Positions 25,123-34,529 of a DNA stretch of 64,000 bases are shown here, one piece after another. Origin of the DNA: Mycobacterium sp. 852002-40037_SCH5390672 (GTDB taxonomy: Bacteria > Actinomycetota > Actinomycetes > Mycobacteriales > Mycobacteriaceae). The notes beneath the pieces were generated by a model. The model worked only from the letters and a program-made list of their open reading frames with translations. It made no database searches and had not been told where the DNA came from. The DNA is taken from the NCBI RefSeq assembly GCF_001665875.1, contig NZ_LZTA01000097.1:1-64000 (forward strand), read 5' to 3'. Numbering within the stretch: position 1 is the stretch's first letter; the number at the start of each line of letters is the position of its first letter. The position numbers and the translations under genes were made by a program.

Positions 25123-26676
25123 CTAAAACGGTGGCGGATCCTCGTCGGGCCCGCAGCTGGCGGGCCAGGCGTAGCTCACGGCCGGGGCGGCCCGGGCCAT
25201 CCGTGCGTCGCGGTTGCGGCGGCGTTCGGTGGCGATGCGCGCGGTGCGGTTTTGAGCACGGGTGCTGCGGCGTTTGGGCATCATCGCGGTGCGCTGACCG
25301 CAGTAATCCGGGGGCGGATCGGCTTCGGCGGCCGGTATCGCGCCGGTGCTCGAGCACAGGCTCGGAAACAGCAGCGCGCTGCCCGGGGTCGTGACGTAGG
25401 TGTGCCCGGCCGGCGAGGTCAGGATCAGCGTCGCGTCGGGCAGTTGCTGATCCCGCCAGCCCCAGAACGTCTTGACCAGGTGATGACTGCGGCAATAGCA
25501 CTTCAGGTTCGAGGCATGCGTTGGCCCGCCCGCGGCGTACGGGATCGTGTGGTCGATGTCGCATTCGGTGGCCGGGCGGTCGCAGCCGGGCCAGCGACAC
25601 GTCAGATCCCGGCAGCGCACGAAATCGGCCAGCGCCTTCGAGGGCACGTAACCGGGCTCAGGGGCGGCGTCACCGGGGTGCACCAGCGGCACCAGCTTGG
25701 CCGAAGCGGCCAATTCGGCAACGAGTTCGGGGGCGATGAGTCCGTCGGCGCCCAGCTCGGAGGCGGGCGCGGCACCAGGCTGGTCAAGCGTTGGCCGCTC
25801 GGCAATGACGTGAATCACCACCGCGCCGGGCGCGGGCCGCTTCCCGGCCGCGCAGTCGGGGCGCCCGCAGCGGCAGCCCAGCCGGTCCGCCCCGGCCGCC
25901 AGGGTCCCCAGTGCATCGGCCCGGCGCTGCTCACGGCTGCGTGGATCGTGCTCACATACCGTGCCCGCCAACGCATCGAGCCGTTTGTCCAGCGCATGCG
26001 CATCCGGGGTGAGCAGGCCGCCGTGGATCTCGGCGATACCCCCGACCCCTTCCGCGATCCACACCTGGCGGTCGGCCACGAACTTCTTGCGTCGCCGCAC
26101 CGCATCCGCGTCGGCCTTGGCCACGATCTTGTCTACCTGCGCGCAGAGCCGTCCCCGGGTCATCGACGGCCAGCGCGCCACGTTGACGGCCAGCTCGGCG
26201 TCCACCGCGGCGACCACCTCGGGGTCCGCGATCAAATCGGTGCGGAACACGATCGTTTGAAACATGAGGTAGCCGATATCCCCGGCTGTGAAGACCGCGC
26301 CCACCTTCGGCAGCCGTTCGCGCATCGCCCGGGCATACCGCAACCGGCTTCCGGCCAGCCCCTGCCCGATCCGCAACGCCGCAGCCACCTCGGCGGCTAC
26401 CGCCTCCTGCGTGTCGACCGCCCAGTCCTCGGTCTCCGAGCACCGCGACAACCGGTACGCGAACAGCTTTCCGATGGCGACCAGCTGGGCGGCCGCGGCC
26501 CGGTTCTCCTCCCGCGCCGACGCACAGATCGCCTCGATGAGCGCCTGGGACTCCGGCGTGGTCGACGGGTAGTGCCGCTCGACGAGTTCGTCAAACCGGG
26601 CGATCACCTCCGGCGGCGATCCCGTCCCCGAGCTGCATTCGAACATAGGTTCGATCATGCCACGGGGCTCCGACAT
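25123..26676 (-). CDS. HNH endonuclease-domain protein, 13E12/DUF222 family
   Basis: 517 residues. The N-terminal DUF222 region (about 30-250) is alpha-helical. The C-terminal HNH zinc domain reads CRWPGCDRPATECDIDH, with the downstream asparagine and histidine in NLKCYCRSHH. The tail is basic. This is the mycobacterial 13E12 repeat family, multi-copy and often at element borders; whether it cuts DNA is unproven. The ATG at 26676 directly follows the DUF4436 stop (TGAATG), suggesting coupling; in-frame ATGs at 26658 and 26646 are alternatives. It lies inside what is otherwise the ribosomal supercluster. Confidence 0.85.
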   Translation of the reverse strand: MSEPRGMIEPMFECSSGTGSPPEVIARFDELVERHYPSTTPESQALIEAICASAREENRAAAAQLVAIGKLFAYRLSRCSETEDWAVDTQEAVAAEVAAALRIGQGLAGSRLRYARAMRERLPKVGAVFTAGDIGYLMFQTIVFRTDLIADPEVVAAVDAELAVNVARWPSMTRGRLCAQVDKIVAKADADAVRRRKKFVADRQVWIAEGVGGIAEIHGGLLTPDAHALDKRLDALAGTVCEHDPRSREQRRADALGTLAAGADRLGCRCGRPDCAAGKRPAPGAVVIHVIAERPTLDQPGAAPASELGADGLIAPELVAELAASAKLVPLVHPGDAAPEPGYVPSKALADFVRCRDLTCRWPGCDRPATECDIDHTIPYAAGGPTHASNLKCYCRSHHLVKTFWGWRDQQLPDATLILTSPAGHTYVTTPGSALLFPSLCSSTGAIPAAEADPPPDYCGQRTAMMPKRRSTRAQNRTARIATERRRNRDARMARAAPAVSYAWPASCGPDEDPPPF

Positions 26677-27624
26677 TCAGTCGCCCTGCCGCATCCACGC
26701 GATGATGTACAGGGTCATCGCAGTGACCAGCGCGATGAGCACCCACTGCACGATCGCCTGGTCGATCCACGACCCCGGCGGGGGCGCCCCGGGGAGGATG
26801 TTGCGCAGCGGGACGATCGCGAACAGGTTCGCGGCGTACCAGGTGGCGAACGGCGGCAGGAACTTCCTTCGGCCCATCGCCATCGGAATGGCGACCAGCA
26901 GGGCCAACGTGGGCAGGCTGATCAACACCAGGCATATCCCGAGGTCGAAGATCAGCGGACCCTTGGCCCGCTTCAGCGTGATCACCACGTTGCCGTTGTC
27001 GGTCGCGCGGGAGGTGGGCAGCGCGCTCGGGTCGTGCACCCGGTTGACGCTGACCTGCCAGCCGTCCAGCGCGCCGGTCACTTCGACGCGGGCGGGCACC
27101 TTCTTGCGGTTGTCGCCGGTCCCGACGAAGGCGTCGGCCGCGATCGGCTCGGTCTGGTAGGAGTCGAACGGCCAGTTACCGGGGTCGCCGTGGGCTTCGA
27201 TGGTGGTGCTGAGTTGGGCCGGCGCCTTGCCCTTGGGATATTGCAGATCGCCCAGATCGCTTGTGGGATACAGGCGCACCGCGACGTCATTGGCCAGCAC
27301 GTCAAAACGGTTGTCGTACTGAGCAACTCCTGGATAGGCGAGCACCTCGACGGAGAGCCGGTTTGCGACCGGCTTCAACTCTTCGAGGCGCAACTGCACG
27401 ATCGTGGCGTCGCCGCCGCCCTGGCTCAGGTCCAGTGGTGGCAGCGGGCCCTCCGACCGCTGCAGAAAATGCACGCCGAAAAGTGACAGGACATAGACGA
27501 CGATGACCGCCGCGAGAATGCACACGCCGATCGCGATCCGCGGCGCCTCGCGCTGCTTCTTGGTGGGGGGCACCGGAGCCGGCTGCTCCGCCGGCGCAAC
27601 CGGGCTCGGGGCCTCGGTGGTCAC
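26677..27624 (-). CDS. DUF4436 membrane protein, copy a
   Basis: 315 residues from a GTG at 27624, matching the length of Rv0713; an upstream start at 27678 would add 18 residues not found in the paralogues. A Pro-rich cytoplasmic start is followed by one hydrophobic helix (about 30-52), a large extracytoplasmic region with DLGDLQYPKGKAPAQ and NWPFDSYQTE, then three C-terminal helices (FDLGICLVLISLP onward). Function unknown. It is the first of three paralogues in 5 kb. Its stop abuts the HNH start. Confidence 0.85.
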   Translation of the reverse strand: MTTEAPSPVAPAEQPAPVPPTKKQREAPRIAIGVCILAAVIVVYVLSLFGVHFLQRSEGPLPPLDLSQGGGDATIVQLRLEELKPVANRLSVEVLAYPGVAQYDNRFDVLANDVAVRLYPTSDLGDLQYPKGKAPAQLSTTIEAHGDPGNWPFDSYQTEPIAADAFVGTGDNRKKVPARVEVTGALDGWQVSVNRVHDPSALPTSRATDNGNVVITLKRAKGPLIFDLGICLVLISLPTLALLVAIPMAMGRRKFLPPFATWYAANLFAIVPLRNILPGAPPPGSWIDQAIVQWVLIALVTAMTLYIIAWMRQGD

Positions 27625-27877
27625 CGGACGCCGCCGCGAGCAACAGCGCACCGGGGGCGTCGTGCGGCTTGCTGGCACCGGACCGGCAGCCCTGGCGAAA
27701 TCCGGCCGAAACGGAGCGACACGTCGTCAGATGCTAGCGAATCACGGGGCCGTGCGCGCGACGAAATCCCCTGGCTGGAAACGCAAGAGGCGTTTGTCAC
27801 CTCCCGGCCATCCGCCGTTCACGTCACCGGCCGGCAACGCCCGCGCGCAACGGGCCGACACGGGCGCTAGGGATTTG

Positions 27878-28080
27878 CTAGCTAGATGACGAGTCCGCCA
27901 CGCAGCGAAACCCGATGTGGGTCGTCGCTGAGCCCGCGATTGCGGTGATCGGGCCGCCGGAAGGTAGCGGTGGCAGTACTCCGGCACGCACCGGTGGCAG
28001 CTCCCCTTCAGCCTCTGGTTGACGGACGGATCGGCGGGGCCCGACGGCGCGCAGCAGGACTTGGGCGGCCCATCGAGCGC
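27878..28080 (-). pseudogene. Formylglycine-generating enzyme remnant (C-terminal end, frameshifted)
   Basis: About 65 codons matching the end of sulfatase-maturating FGE, the gene (Rv0712) that lies between atsA and the DUF4436 gene in M. tuberculosis. One frame reads KSCCAPSGPAD, then KGSCHRCVPEYCHRYLPAAR and SPQS, including the active-site cysteine pair. The next frame reads SATTHIGFRCVAD and a stop at 27878, so one base is missing near 27940. The remaining two thirds or more of the gene is gone: the remnant begins directly at the stop of DUF4436 copy b. It cannot be functional. Confidence 0.8.
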
Positions 28081-29025
28081 CTACTCGGATTGCCGATACC
28101 AGGTCAGCATGTACAGGGCCATCGCCGCGACCAGCGCGATCAACACCCAGATCACCAGGACTTGGTCGATCCATGCGCCCGGTGGGGGCGCCCCTGGCAA
28201 GAAGTTGCGAATGGGGATGACGGCGAACAACATGGCGGCAAACCACGTCACGAACGGCGGCACGAATTTCCTTCTTCCCAAGGCGATTTGGATGACCACG
28301 GCAAAAGCCAACGCGGGCAGCGCGAAAAGGACCAAACAAATTCCCAGGTCGAAGATCAACGGCCCCTTGGCCCGGTGCAAGGTGATGATGACGTTGTCGG
28401 CGCGATCCGAATCCTGACTGGCTTCGCCGACGCGCTGAACGCTGACGTCCCAGCCGTCCAAGCCGCCGGTGACCTCCACCCGCGCGGGTATGTAGCGGCG
28501 CGCATCACCCTGGCCGACAAGCACATCGGCGGACAGGGCATCGGTGCGGTAGGAATCGAACGGCCAGTTGTTGGGGTCGCCGTGTGCCTCGACGGTGGTC
28601 GCGACCTGCGCAGGCGACTTGCCGGCGGGGTACTGCAGGTCGCCGAGGTCGTTCGGCGGATCCATCCGCACCGCGGTGTCGGTCTTGAGCACCTCGAGGC
28701 GTTTGTCGAACATCGACTCCTCGGGGATCACCAACACCTTCACCGTCAATCGGTTCGCGGTGGTGTCCAGCTTTTCCAGACGCACCAGCACGACCGTGTC
28801 ATTGGTGGCATTGAGGTCCGGTGGTTTGAGCGGCCCGCCCGATTTCGCCAGCAGATGCACGCCGAACAGCGACAGGGCGTACACGGCGACGAAACCCGCG
28901 ACGGCGGCCAGAACAATGCCCCTGCGCCGCTTGTGCCGGTCGGGCACGGCCGCGGGCGGAGGTGTTGGGAGTGATTGCTCCGACGGCGCCGGATGCGGTG
29001 GCGAGGGTGGCGCTTGGTGGGTCAT
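28081..29025 (-). CDS. DUF4436 membrane protein, copy b
   Basis: 314 residues with the same plan as copy a: Pro-rich start, helix at about 35-55 (LAAVAGFVAVYALSLFGVHL), extracytoplasmic middle with NDLGDLQYPAGKSPAQ and NWPFDSYRTD, and three C-terminal helices. The stop at 28081 joins the FGE remnant without a spacer. The 258 bases upstream separate it from divergent pstS; I see no clear operator there. Confidence 0.86.
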   Translation of the reverse strand: MTHQAPPSPPHPAPSEQSLPTPPPAAVPDRHKRRRGIVLAAVAGFVAVYALSLFGVHLLAKSGGPLKPPDLNATNDTVVLVRLEKLDTTANRLTVKVLVIPEESMFDKRLEVLKTDTAVRMDPPNDLGDLQYPAGKSPAQVATTVEAHGDPNNWPFDSYRTDALSADVLVGQGDARRYIPARVEVTGGLDGWDVSVQRVGEASQDSDRADNVIITLHRAKGPLIFDLGICLVLFALPALAFAVVIQIALGRRKFVPPFVTWFAAMLFAVIPIRNFLPGAPPPGAWIDQVLVIWVLIALVAAMALYMLTWYRQSE

Positions 29026-29283
29026 CGGTCAATACCTCCGGTGGGGAATTCGAGCACTCGAGGACGGATGCTAGCGAACTCCCGAACGAGGCGGGGTGAC
29101 TTTGGGATTTCGTCATGTCTAGGTAATTTTCGCCGCTTTGTCGAGAGCCGCTCACCGCGCCAGCGAAACCCGCTCGGCGCCCCGGCGACAGCGGCCAAGC
29201 CGCGCGCGCAAACCTGGTGCGGCGTGCCGCCGGGCGCACCAGTTCATCCGGCGTTTGTTTGCCTGTTAATGCGGTGGCGGTAA

Positions 29284-30420
29284 ATGTCGGGTGTGAAGCG
29301 CAATCGTCCGGCACTGGCCACCGGCGTTCTGGCGGCCGCCGCCATGCTGGTCTCGGCATGCAGCGACTCATCCGCGAGCCTGCCGTACACCGCCGGGGCC
29401 AAGGTCGACTGTGGCGGCACCCAGGCCCTGGCCGCCAGCGGCTCGACCGCGCAGGCCAACGCGATGACCCGGTTCATCGACGCCTATCGCCATGCCTGCG
29501 CCGGGCAGACCCTGAACTACACCGCCAACGGGTCGGGCAACGGCATCGCCGACTTCCTGGCCGGCAGAACGGATTTCGCAGGATCGGACACACCGCTGTC
29601 GGGCGACCAATACGCCACCGCCAAGCGGCGCTGCGGCGGTGCCGACGCCTGGAACCTGCCGGTGGTGTTCGGCCCGCTAGCCATCACCTACAACCTCGCC
29701 ACCGTCGACTCCCTGGTGCTCGACGCGCCCACACTGGCCAAGATCTTCAACGGCACCGTCACGCGCTGGGACCACCCGGCCCTGACCTCGCTCAACGCCT
29801 CCATGCCGGCCGAGGACATTCACGTCATCTACCGCAGCGACGGGTCGGGCACCACCGACAACTTTCAGGCCTACCTGCAGTCCGCGTCCGGCGGGGCGTG
29901 GGGCAAGGGTGCGGGCAAGACCTTCAACGGCGGCGTCGGTGCCGGCGCCGTCGGCAACACCGGCACCGCGGCCGCCGTGAAGAGCACCGAGGGCGCCATC
30001 GGTTACAACGAACTGTCGTTCGCTCTTGCGCAAGGCCTGTTCGCCGCCGACATCAAGACGCCGGCGAGCCGTAGGTCGTTGCGTCCGGTGCGGATCGGCA
30101 CCGACACGGTCGGCAAAACCATCAAGGGCGCCATGATCACCGGCGCCGGCAACGACCTGGTGCTCGACCTGTCGTCGTTCTACAACCCCGCCCAGCCCGA
30201 CGTCTACCCGATCGTGTTGGCCACCTACGAAATCGTCTGCGCCAAGTACCCCACCGACGATGTGGCCAAGGCGGTCAAGGCTTTTCTGCAGGCGGCCATC
30301 GGTCCCGGCCAGATCGAACTGGCCAGGAACGGCTACATCCCGTTGTCGCCCGCCTTCCAGGCGCGGGTGTCCAGCGCGGTCGACGCGATCAGTTCCGCGA
30401 ACGCACCGAAAGCAGAATGA
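29284..30420 (+). CDS. pstS: Phosphate-binding lipoprotein, PstS family
   Basis: 378 residues. Signal peptide with lipobox LVSAC (C26), then the phosphate-binding fold: ASGSTAQANAM, TANGSGNGIADF, DFAGSDTPLS and YRSDGSGTTDNFQ carry the phosphate ligands. It is closest in pattern to mycobacterial PstS3. No PstCAB genes are adjacent, so it must serve a transporter encoded elsewhere. It stands between two DUF4436 genes on the opposite strand, ending six bases from copy c. Probably imported as a unit. Confidence 0.9.
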   Translation: MSGVKRNRPALATGVLAAAAMLVSACSDSSASLPYTAGAKVDCGGTQALAASGSTAQANAMTRFIDAYRHACAGQTLNYTANGSGNGIADFLAGRTDFAGSDTPLSGDQYATAKRRCGGADAWNLPVVFGPLAITYNLATVDSLVLDAPTLAKIFNGTVTRWDHPALTSLNASMPAEDIHVIYRSDGSGTTDNFQAYLQSASGGAWGKGAGKTFNGGVGAGAVGNTGTAAAVKSTEGAIGYNELSFALAQGLFAADIKTPASRRSLRPVRIGTDTVGKTIKGAMITGAGNDLVLDLSSFYNPAQPDVYPIVLATYEIVCAKYPTDDVAKAVKAFLQAAIGPGQIELARNGYIPLSPAFQARVSSAVDAISSANAPKAE

Positions 30421-30426
30421 CCGAGT

Positions 30427-31353
30427 TCAGGTCTTAGTGGGCGTTTTTCGATCGCGTTGTCGCCACCAGCCGACCAGGAACAGCGTCAGCGCGGCGACCA
30501 GTCCGATCAACACCCACAGCACGATGGCCTGATCCACCCACGAGCCGTAGGGTGGGCTGCCCGGCAGGATGTTACGCAGCGGGACAATGGCGAAAAGCAT
30601 TGCGCCGTACCACGTGGTGAGAGGCGGCAGGAACGACGTCCTGCCCAGCGCCACCGGAATGGCGACCCATAGGGCCAAGACGGGCAGCGAGATCAAGACC
30701 AGGCAGATGCCGACGTCGAAGATGAGCTGCCCCTTGGCCCGCTGCAGCGTGATGACCAAGTCGTCCTTGAGATCTGGGTTGCTGTCTTCGGCGTCGTGGA
30801 CGCGGGTGACGGTGGCATCCCACCCGTCCAGTCCTCCGGTGGCTTCGACGCGGGCGGCCGTCTTCTCCTTGCTGGAGCCGGACCCGGTGAACACATCGGC
30901 CGAGATGACTCCGGTTCGGTAGGAATCGAACGGCCAGTTCGCGGGATCGCCGTGCGCCTCGATGGTGGTGGTCACCTGCGCGGGCGCCTTGCCGACGGGG
31001 TACTGCAGGTCACCCAGGTCGTTATCGGGATACAACCGGACCGCCGCGTCGGTGGTCAGCACGCCGAAGTTCTTGTCGTACAACGTGTCTTTGGGGTAGA
31101 CCAGCACATTGACCGTCAACCGGTTCGCGACGGTGTCCAGTTTCTCCAGCCGCACCTGCACGACGCTGTCCTCGGCCTCGACCTTGCTCAGGTCCACCGC
31201 GGGCAGTGGGGGCGCCGATTTGGCCAACAGATGCACGGCGATCAGCGACAGCACGTAGATGACGATGAGGGAGGCGACGATCCCGAACGCGATCGCGATT
31301 TGCCGTCCTCGAGCACCGGTGGGTACCGGCGGCGCCGGCGGCCCGGCAGTCAT
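30427..31353 (-). CDS. DUF4436 membrane protein, copy c
   Basis: 308 residues. Helix at about 20-42 (IAFGIVASLIVIYVLSLIAV), conserved DNDLGDLQYPVGKAPAQ and NWPFDSYRTG blocks, then C-terminal helices ending in a basic tail (WWRQRDRKTPTKT). It lies 126 bases downstream of atsA on the same strand. Confidence 0.86.
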   Translation of the reverse strand: MTAGPPAPPVPTGARGRQIAIAFGIVASLIVIYVLSLIAVHLLAKSAPPLPAVDLSKVEAEDSVVQVRLEKLDTVANRLTVNVLVYPKDTLYDKNFGVLTTDAAVRLYPDNDLGDLQYPVGKAPAQVTTTIEAHGDPANWPFDSYRTGVISADVFTGSGSSKEKTAARVEATGGLDGWDATVTRVHDAEDSNPDLKDDLVITLQRAKGQLIFDVGICLVLISLPVLALWVAIPVALGRTSFLPPLTTWYGAMLFAIVPLRNILPGSPPYGSWVDQAIVLWVLIGLVAALTLFLVGWWRQRDRKTPTKT

Positions 31354-31479
31354 TGGGGCATCACGCAGCGTGATGCTAGCAGCGCAGACCCGACTTTTCA
31401 GCGGATAACGATGACGGCTTACCGCGCATCGGTTTGCTCAGCGGACGACGGAATCGGCGATTTCCCTTTTACCTACGGA

Positions 31480-33849
31480 TCAGTCCCGCGAAAAGGCAAG
31501 CGCGACCTCGGTTTCCACGTCCACGTAGGGCCGGCCGGACAGGTCGACGGTGACCTGGGTGATGGTGCCGCCGGTGAACGTGAATGGTGCCTTATAGCGG
31601 CTGGACACTCCCGATCCGCCGTTGCGCCCGACCGTGATACCGGCACCCGCCAGCCCGAAGGTGCCGGGATGGGTGGCCACCCCGGTCAGCGTGCCGACGA
31701 CCTTGTCGTCGATGAACAATGTGACGTCGCCCAGCGGCGTATGGCTGTTCTCGACCGTTCCGGTGCGTGAATAGCTGGCGCCGAACAGATGTCTGCCCAG
31801 GGGCACGGCCTCGGACGAGGAGACCTCCTGCTGACGCTCGCCGAGGAAGTTGTACACGTAGTGCAGCCGGCCGTCCTGGATGAACAGCACATGCCCGCCG
31901 TGCGCGCCGCCCTGCTTGAACAGCACCCCCTCGGCACCGATCGTGTCGATCGTCACCTCGGCGAGCACCGAGAACGACCGGCCGCGGATTTCAGCGGCGG
32001 CACCGATGCTCACATCCGCGCAGTCGGGGTAATAGATGTAGCTGCTCCGGTCGCTGACCAGATACGGCCGCGACCGCCCCAGGGTCTCCAGAATGTTCAA
32101 ATCCGACAACGGCAGCCCGTTGTATTTGGCTGCCTCCGAGAACCACAGCGCCTTGAGTTCTTCGAGTTTGTCCGGGTTTTCGGAGGCCAGGTCGTGGCAC
32201 TGGCTGCGGTCGGCCTCGATGTGAAACAGTTCCCAGCGGTCGGCATCGAAGTGCGACCAGCCGGCCGGTGTCGCCGCATGCACGGTGTTGGCGAACCAGC
32301 CCTGATGCCAGATCCCGCGGGTACCCAGCATGGTGTAGAACTGGGTGCTCTTTCCGGTGGCCGCGGCGGGATCGGCAAGGGCCGCTTTGAAACTCATGCC
32401 GTCCAGCGGCTTCTGAGTGATGCCCTTGACGGTTTCCGGAGGGGTCATGCCCAGCAGGTCGTAGACGGTCGGGGTGATGTCGCAGACGTTGACGTAATTG
32501 TCGCGGACTTCCCCGTGTGCGCCAATGCCGTTGGGCCACGAGATGATTGCCGTGTCGGCGATGCCACCCTCATGGGAGGCGTATCGCTTGTACAGCTTGT
32601 AGGGCGTGTTGAAGGCCATCGCCCAGCCGATCGGGTAGTGGTTGTAGGTCTGCGGACCGCCGAGGTGTTCGAACACCTTCATGCTCTCTTCGACGGTGTC
32701 GATGTAGCCGTTGAAGAACTTGCCCTCGTTGACCGACCCGTTCGGGCCGCCCTCACCGCTGGCGCCGTTGTCGGAGATCACCACGACGATGGTGTTGTCC
32801 AGCTGACCCGATTCCTCGAGATAGTCCAGGATCCGACCGATCTGGGCGTCGGTGTAACTCAGGAACCCCGCGAACACTTCGGCCATCCGCGAAAACAGCT
32901 TCTTCTCTTCGTCGTTGAGCGAATCCCAGGGCCGTACCGTGTCCTGCAACGGCCACGGTTCACCGCTCGGTCCCGTCACGTCGAGATACGGATTGACCGG
33001 CGACAGCTCGGTGTCGGCCGGCACGATCCCCAGCGACTTCTGCCGTTCCAGCACGATCTCGCGGTAGCGCTCGTAACCCATGTCGAAGCGGCCGGCGTAT
33101 CGGTCCGCCCACTCTGTGAAGACGTGATGCGGTGCGTGCCCTGCCCCGGGGCACACGTAGGAGAACCAAGGCTTCTCGGGCGCAATCACTTTGGCGTCGC
33201 GGATGAATTCGATCGTCTTGTCGGCGATGTCCTTGGAGAGGTGATAGCCGTCCTCCGGGGTGCCCGGCGGGGTCACCGGATGGTTGTCGTACACGAGGTC
33301 GGGATACCACTGATCGGTTTCACCACCCAGGAATCCGTAGAACCGTTCGAAGCCCCGCGAGGTCGGCCAGTGCCGCTTCGTCGAGGCGAGGTTCGATTCC
33401 TCGAGGGGGGTCAGGTGCCACTTGCCCACGCAGTAGGTGTTGTATCCCTGTTCGGCGAGAGCCTCGGAGAGCAGCCCGGTTTCAAACGGTATGCGGCCGT
33501 TCGCGTTGGGGAAGCCCTCGGTGAACTCCTCGATGGTGGCCATGCCGACGGTCGTGGCGTTACGCCCGGTGAGCAACGACGCCCGGGTCGGCGAGCACAG
33601 CGCGGTGGTGTGAAACTGCGAGAGTCGAATGCCACGCTCGGCGATGCGCGACATGGCGGGCATCTCCACCAAACCGCCGAAGCAGTCCCAGGTCGCGATG
33701 CCCGTGTCGTCCCACACCAGGTACAGCACGTTCGGTGCGTTCGCAGGCGCGGTCGGTGCGGCGTAGGGGCCCCAGTCCGGTTCGGAATCCCGGATGTCGA
33801 GCTCGACCTTGCCTCTGAATTCCCCGGATTGCCCCGACCCAGCCACCAT
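31480..33849 (-). CDS. atsA: Arylsulfatase AtsA, Cys-type
   Basis: 789 residues, close to Rv0711 along its whole length. It is a type I sulfatase: metal aspartates in LVWDDTGIATWD, the catalytic cysteine C85 in CSPTRASLLTGRN, which must be converted to formylglycine, and SDNGAS for the second metal site. A beta-rich C-terminal part follows from about 560. No signal peptide is seen, so it is probably cytosolic. The ATG at 33849 has GAGG upstream; the GTG at 33861 contains that site. The matching FGE gene is destroyed nearby. It follows rpsQ by 90 bases. Confidence 0.95.
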   Translation of the reverse strand: MVAGSGQSGEFRGKVELDIRDSEPDWGPYAAPTAPANAPNVLYLVWDDTGIATWDCFGGLVEMPAMSRIAERGIRLSQFHTTALCSPTRASLLTGRNATTVGMATIEEFTEGFPNANGRIPFETGLLSEALAEQGYNTYCVGKWHLTPLEESNLASTKRHWPTSRGFERFYGFLGGETDQWYPDLVYDNHPVTPPGTPEDGYHLSKDIADKTIEFIRDAKVIAPEKPWFSYVCPGAGHAPHHVFTEWADRYAGRFDMGYERYREIVLERQKSLGIVPADTELSPVNPYLDVTGPSGEPWPLQDTVRPWDSLNDEEKKLFSRMAEVFAGFLSYTDAQIGRILDYLEESGQLDNTIVVVISDNGASGEGGPNGSVNEGKFFNGYIDTVEESMKVFEHLGGPQTYNHYPIGWAMAFNTPYKLYKRYASHEGGIADTAIISWPNGIGAHGEVRDNYVNVCDITPTVYDLLGMTPPETVKGITQKPLDGMSFKAALADPAAATGKSTQFYTMLGTRGIWHQGWFANTVHAATPAGWSHFDADRWELFHIEADRSQCHDLASENPDKLEELKALWFSEAAKYNGLPLSDLNILETLGRSRPYLVSDRSSYIYYPDCADVSIGAAAEIRGRSFSVLAEVTIDTIGAEGVLFKQGGAHGGHVLFIQDGRLHYVYNFLGERQQEVSSSEAVPLGRHLFGASYSRTGTVENSHTPLGDVTLFIDDKVVGTLTGVATHPGTFGLAGAGITVGRNGGSGVSSRYKAPFTFTGGTITQVTVDLSGRPYVDVETEVALAFSRD

Positions 33850-33939
33850 CGTCAGCCTCACTCTCGTAGCGGACTCGCGCCGAACGTGCGTGAAGACTAC
33901 ACCCGGGGCCGGGCGTTGTGGTGTTGGTCGTGCGGGGGC

Positions 33940-34296
33940 TTACTTAGCCTTTTCCAGAATTTCGACGAGCCGCCAACGCTTGGTCGCCGAGGTAGGGCGG
34001 GTCTCCATCAGCGAGACGCGGTCACCGATGCCTGCGGCGCTGTTCTCGTCGTGCGCCTTGACCTTCGTGGTGGTCCGGATGATCTTGCCGTACAGCGGGT
34101 GACGCACGCGGTCTTCGAGCTCGACCACGATGGTCTTCTGCATCTTGTCACTCACCACGTAACCGATGCGCATCTTGCGCCGTCCCCGCACCTTCGGGTT
34201 GGGCGGAGTGTTCTTGGGGCCTTTGAGATTCCCGTCCTTCGACGCGGCCTCGGTTGCGGCGGCCTTCTTCGGCGCTGCCTTCTTGGCTTCTGCCAT
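33940..34296 (-). CDS. rpsQ: 30S ribosomal protein S17
   Basis: 118 residues. A Lys/Ala-rich N-terminal extension (about 1-40) precedes the S17 core (RIGYVVSDKMQKTIVVELED). The ATG at 34296 overlaps the rpmC stop by one base. It is the last gene of the S10 transcript before atsA. Confidence 0.95.
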   Translation of the reverse strand: MAEAKKAAPKKAAATEAASKDGNLKGPKNTPPNPKVRGRRKMRIGYVVSDKMQKTIVVELEDRVRHPLYGKIIRTTTKVKAHDENSAAGIGDRVSLMETRPTSATKRWRLVEILEKAK

Positions 34297-34529
34297 CACG
34301 ACTCCTTACCGTCGGGCCCGGAAGCCAGGCCCAATTCTCGTTCGCGGAGCACGGTGTAGACCCGCGCGATCTCCTGACGCACCGTGCGGAGCCGGCGGTT
34401 GTTGGTGAGCTGTCCGGTCGCCATCTGGAAACGCAGATTGAACAGCTCTTCCTTGGATTCGCGCAAACGCTCGGCCAGCTCCTCTTCGGTGAGCTCACGC
34501 AGTTCGCCAGGCGAAATTCCCACTGCCAT
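34296..34529 (-). CDS. rpmC: 50S ribosomal protein L29
   Basis: 77 residues from the ATG at 34529 (MAVGISPGELREL), as in M. tuberculosis. The longer open frame runs antisense-free into rplP and is not used. One-base overlaps at both ends link it to rplP and rpsQ. Confidence 0.96.
   Translation of the reverse strand: MAVGISPGELRELTEEELAERLRESKEELFNLRFQMATGQLTNNRRLRTVRQEIARVYTVLRERELGLASGPDGKES

Noticed and set aside
24991..27486. 831-codon open frame on the plus strand
   Set aside because: It lies antisense to the HNH and DUF4436 genes, has no domain, and is explained by GC-rich third positions of the real genes.
31789..34359. 856-codon open frame opposite atsA and rpsQ
   Set aside because: Antisense shadow of atsA; the minus-strand protein matches the sulfatase family throughout.
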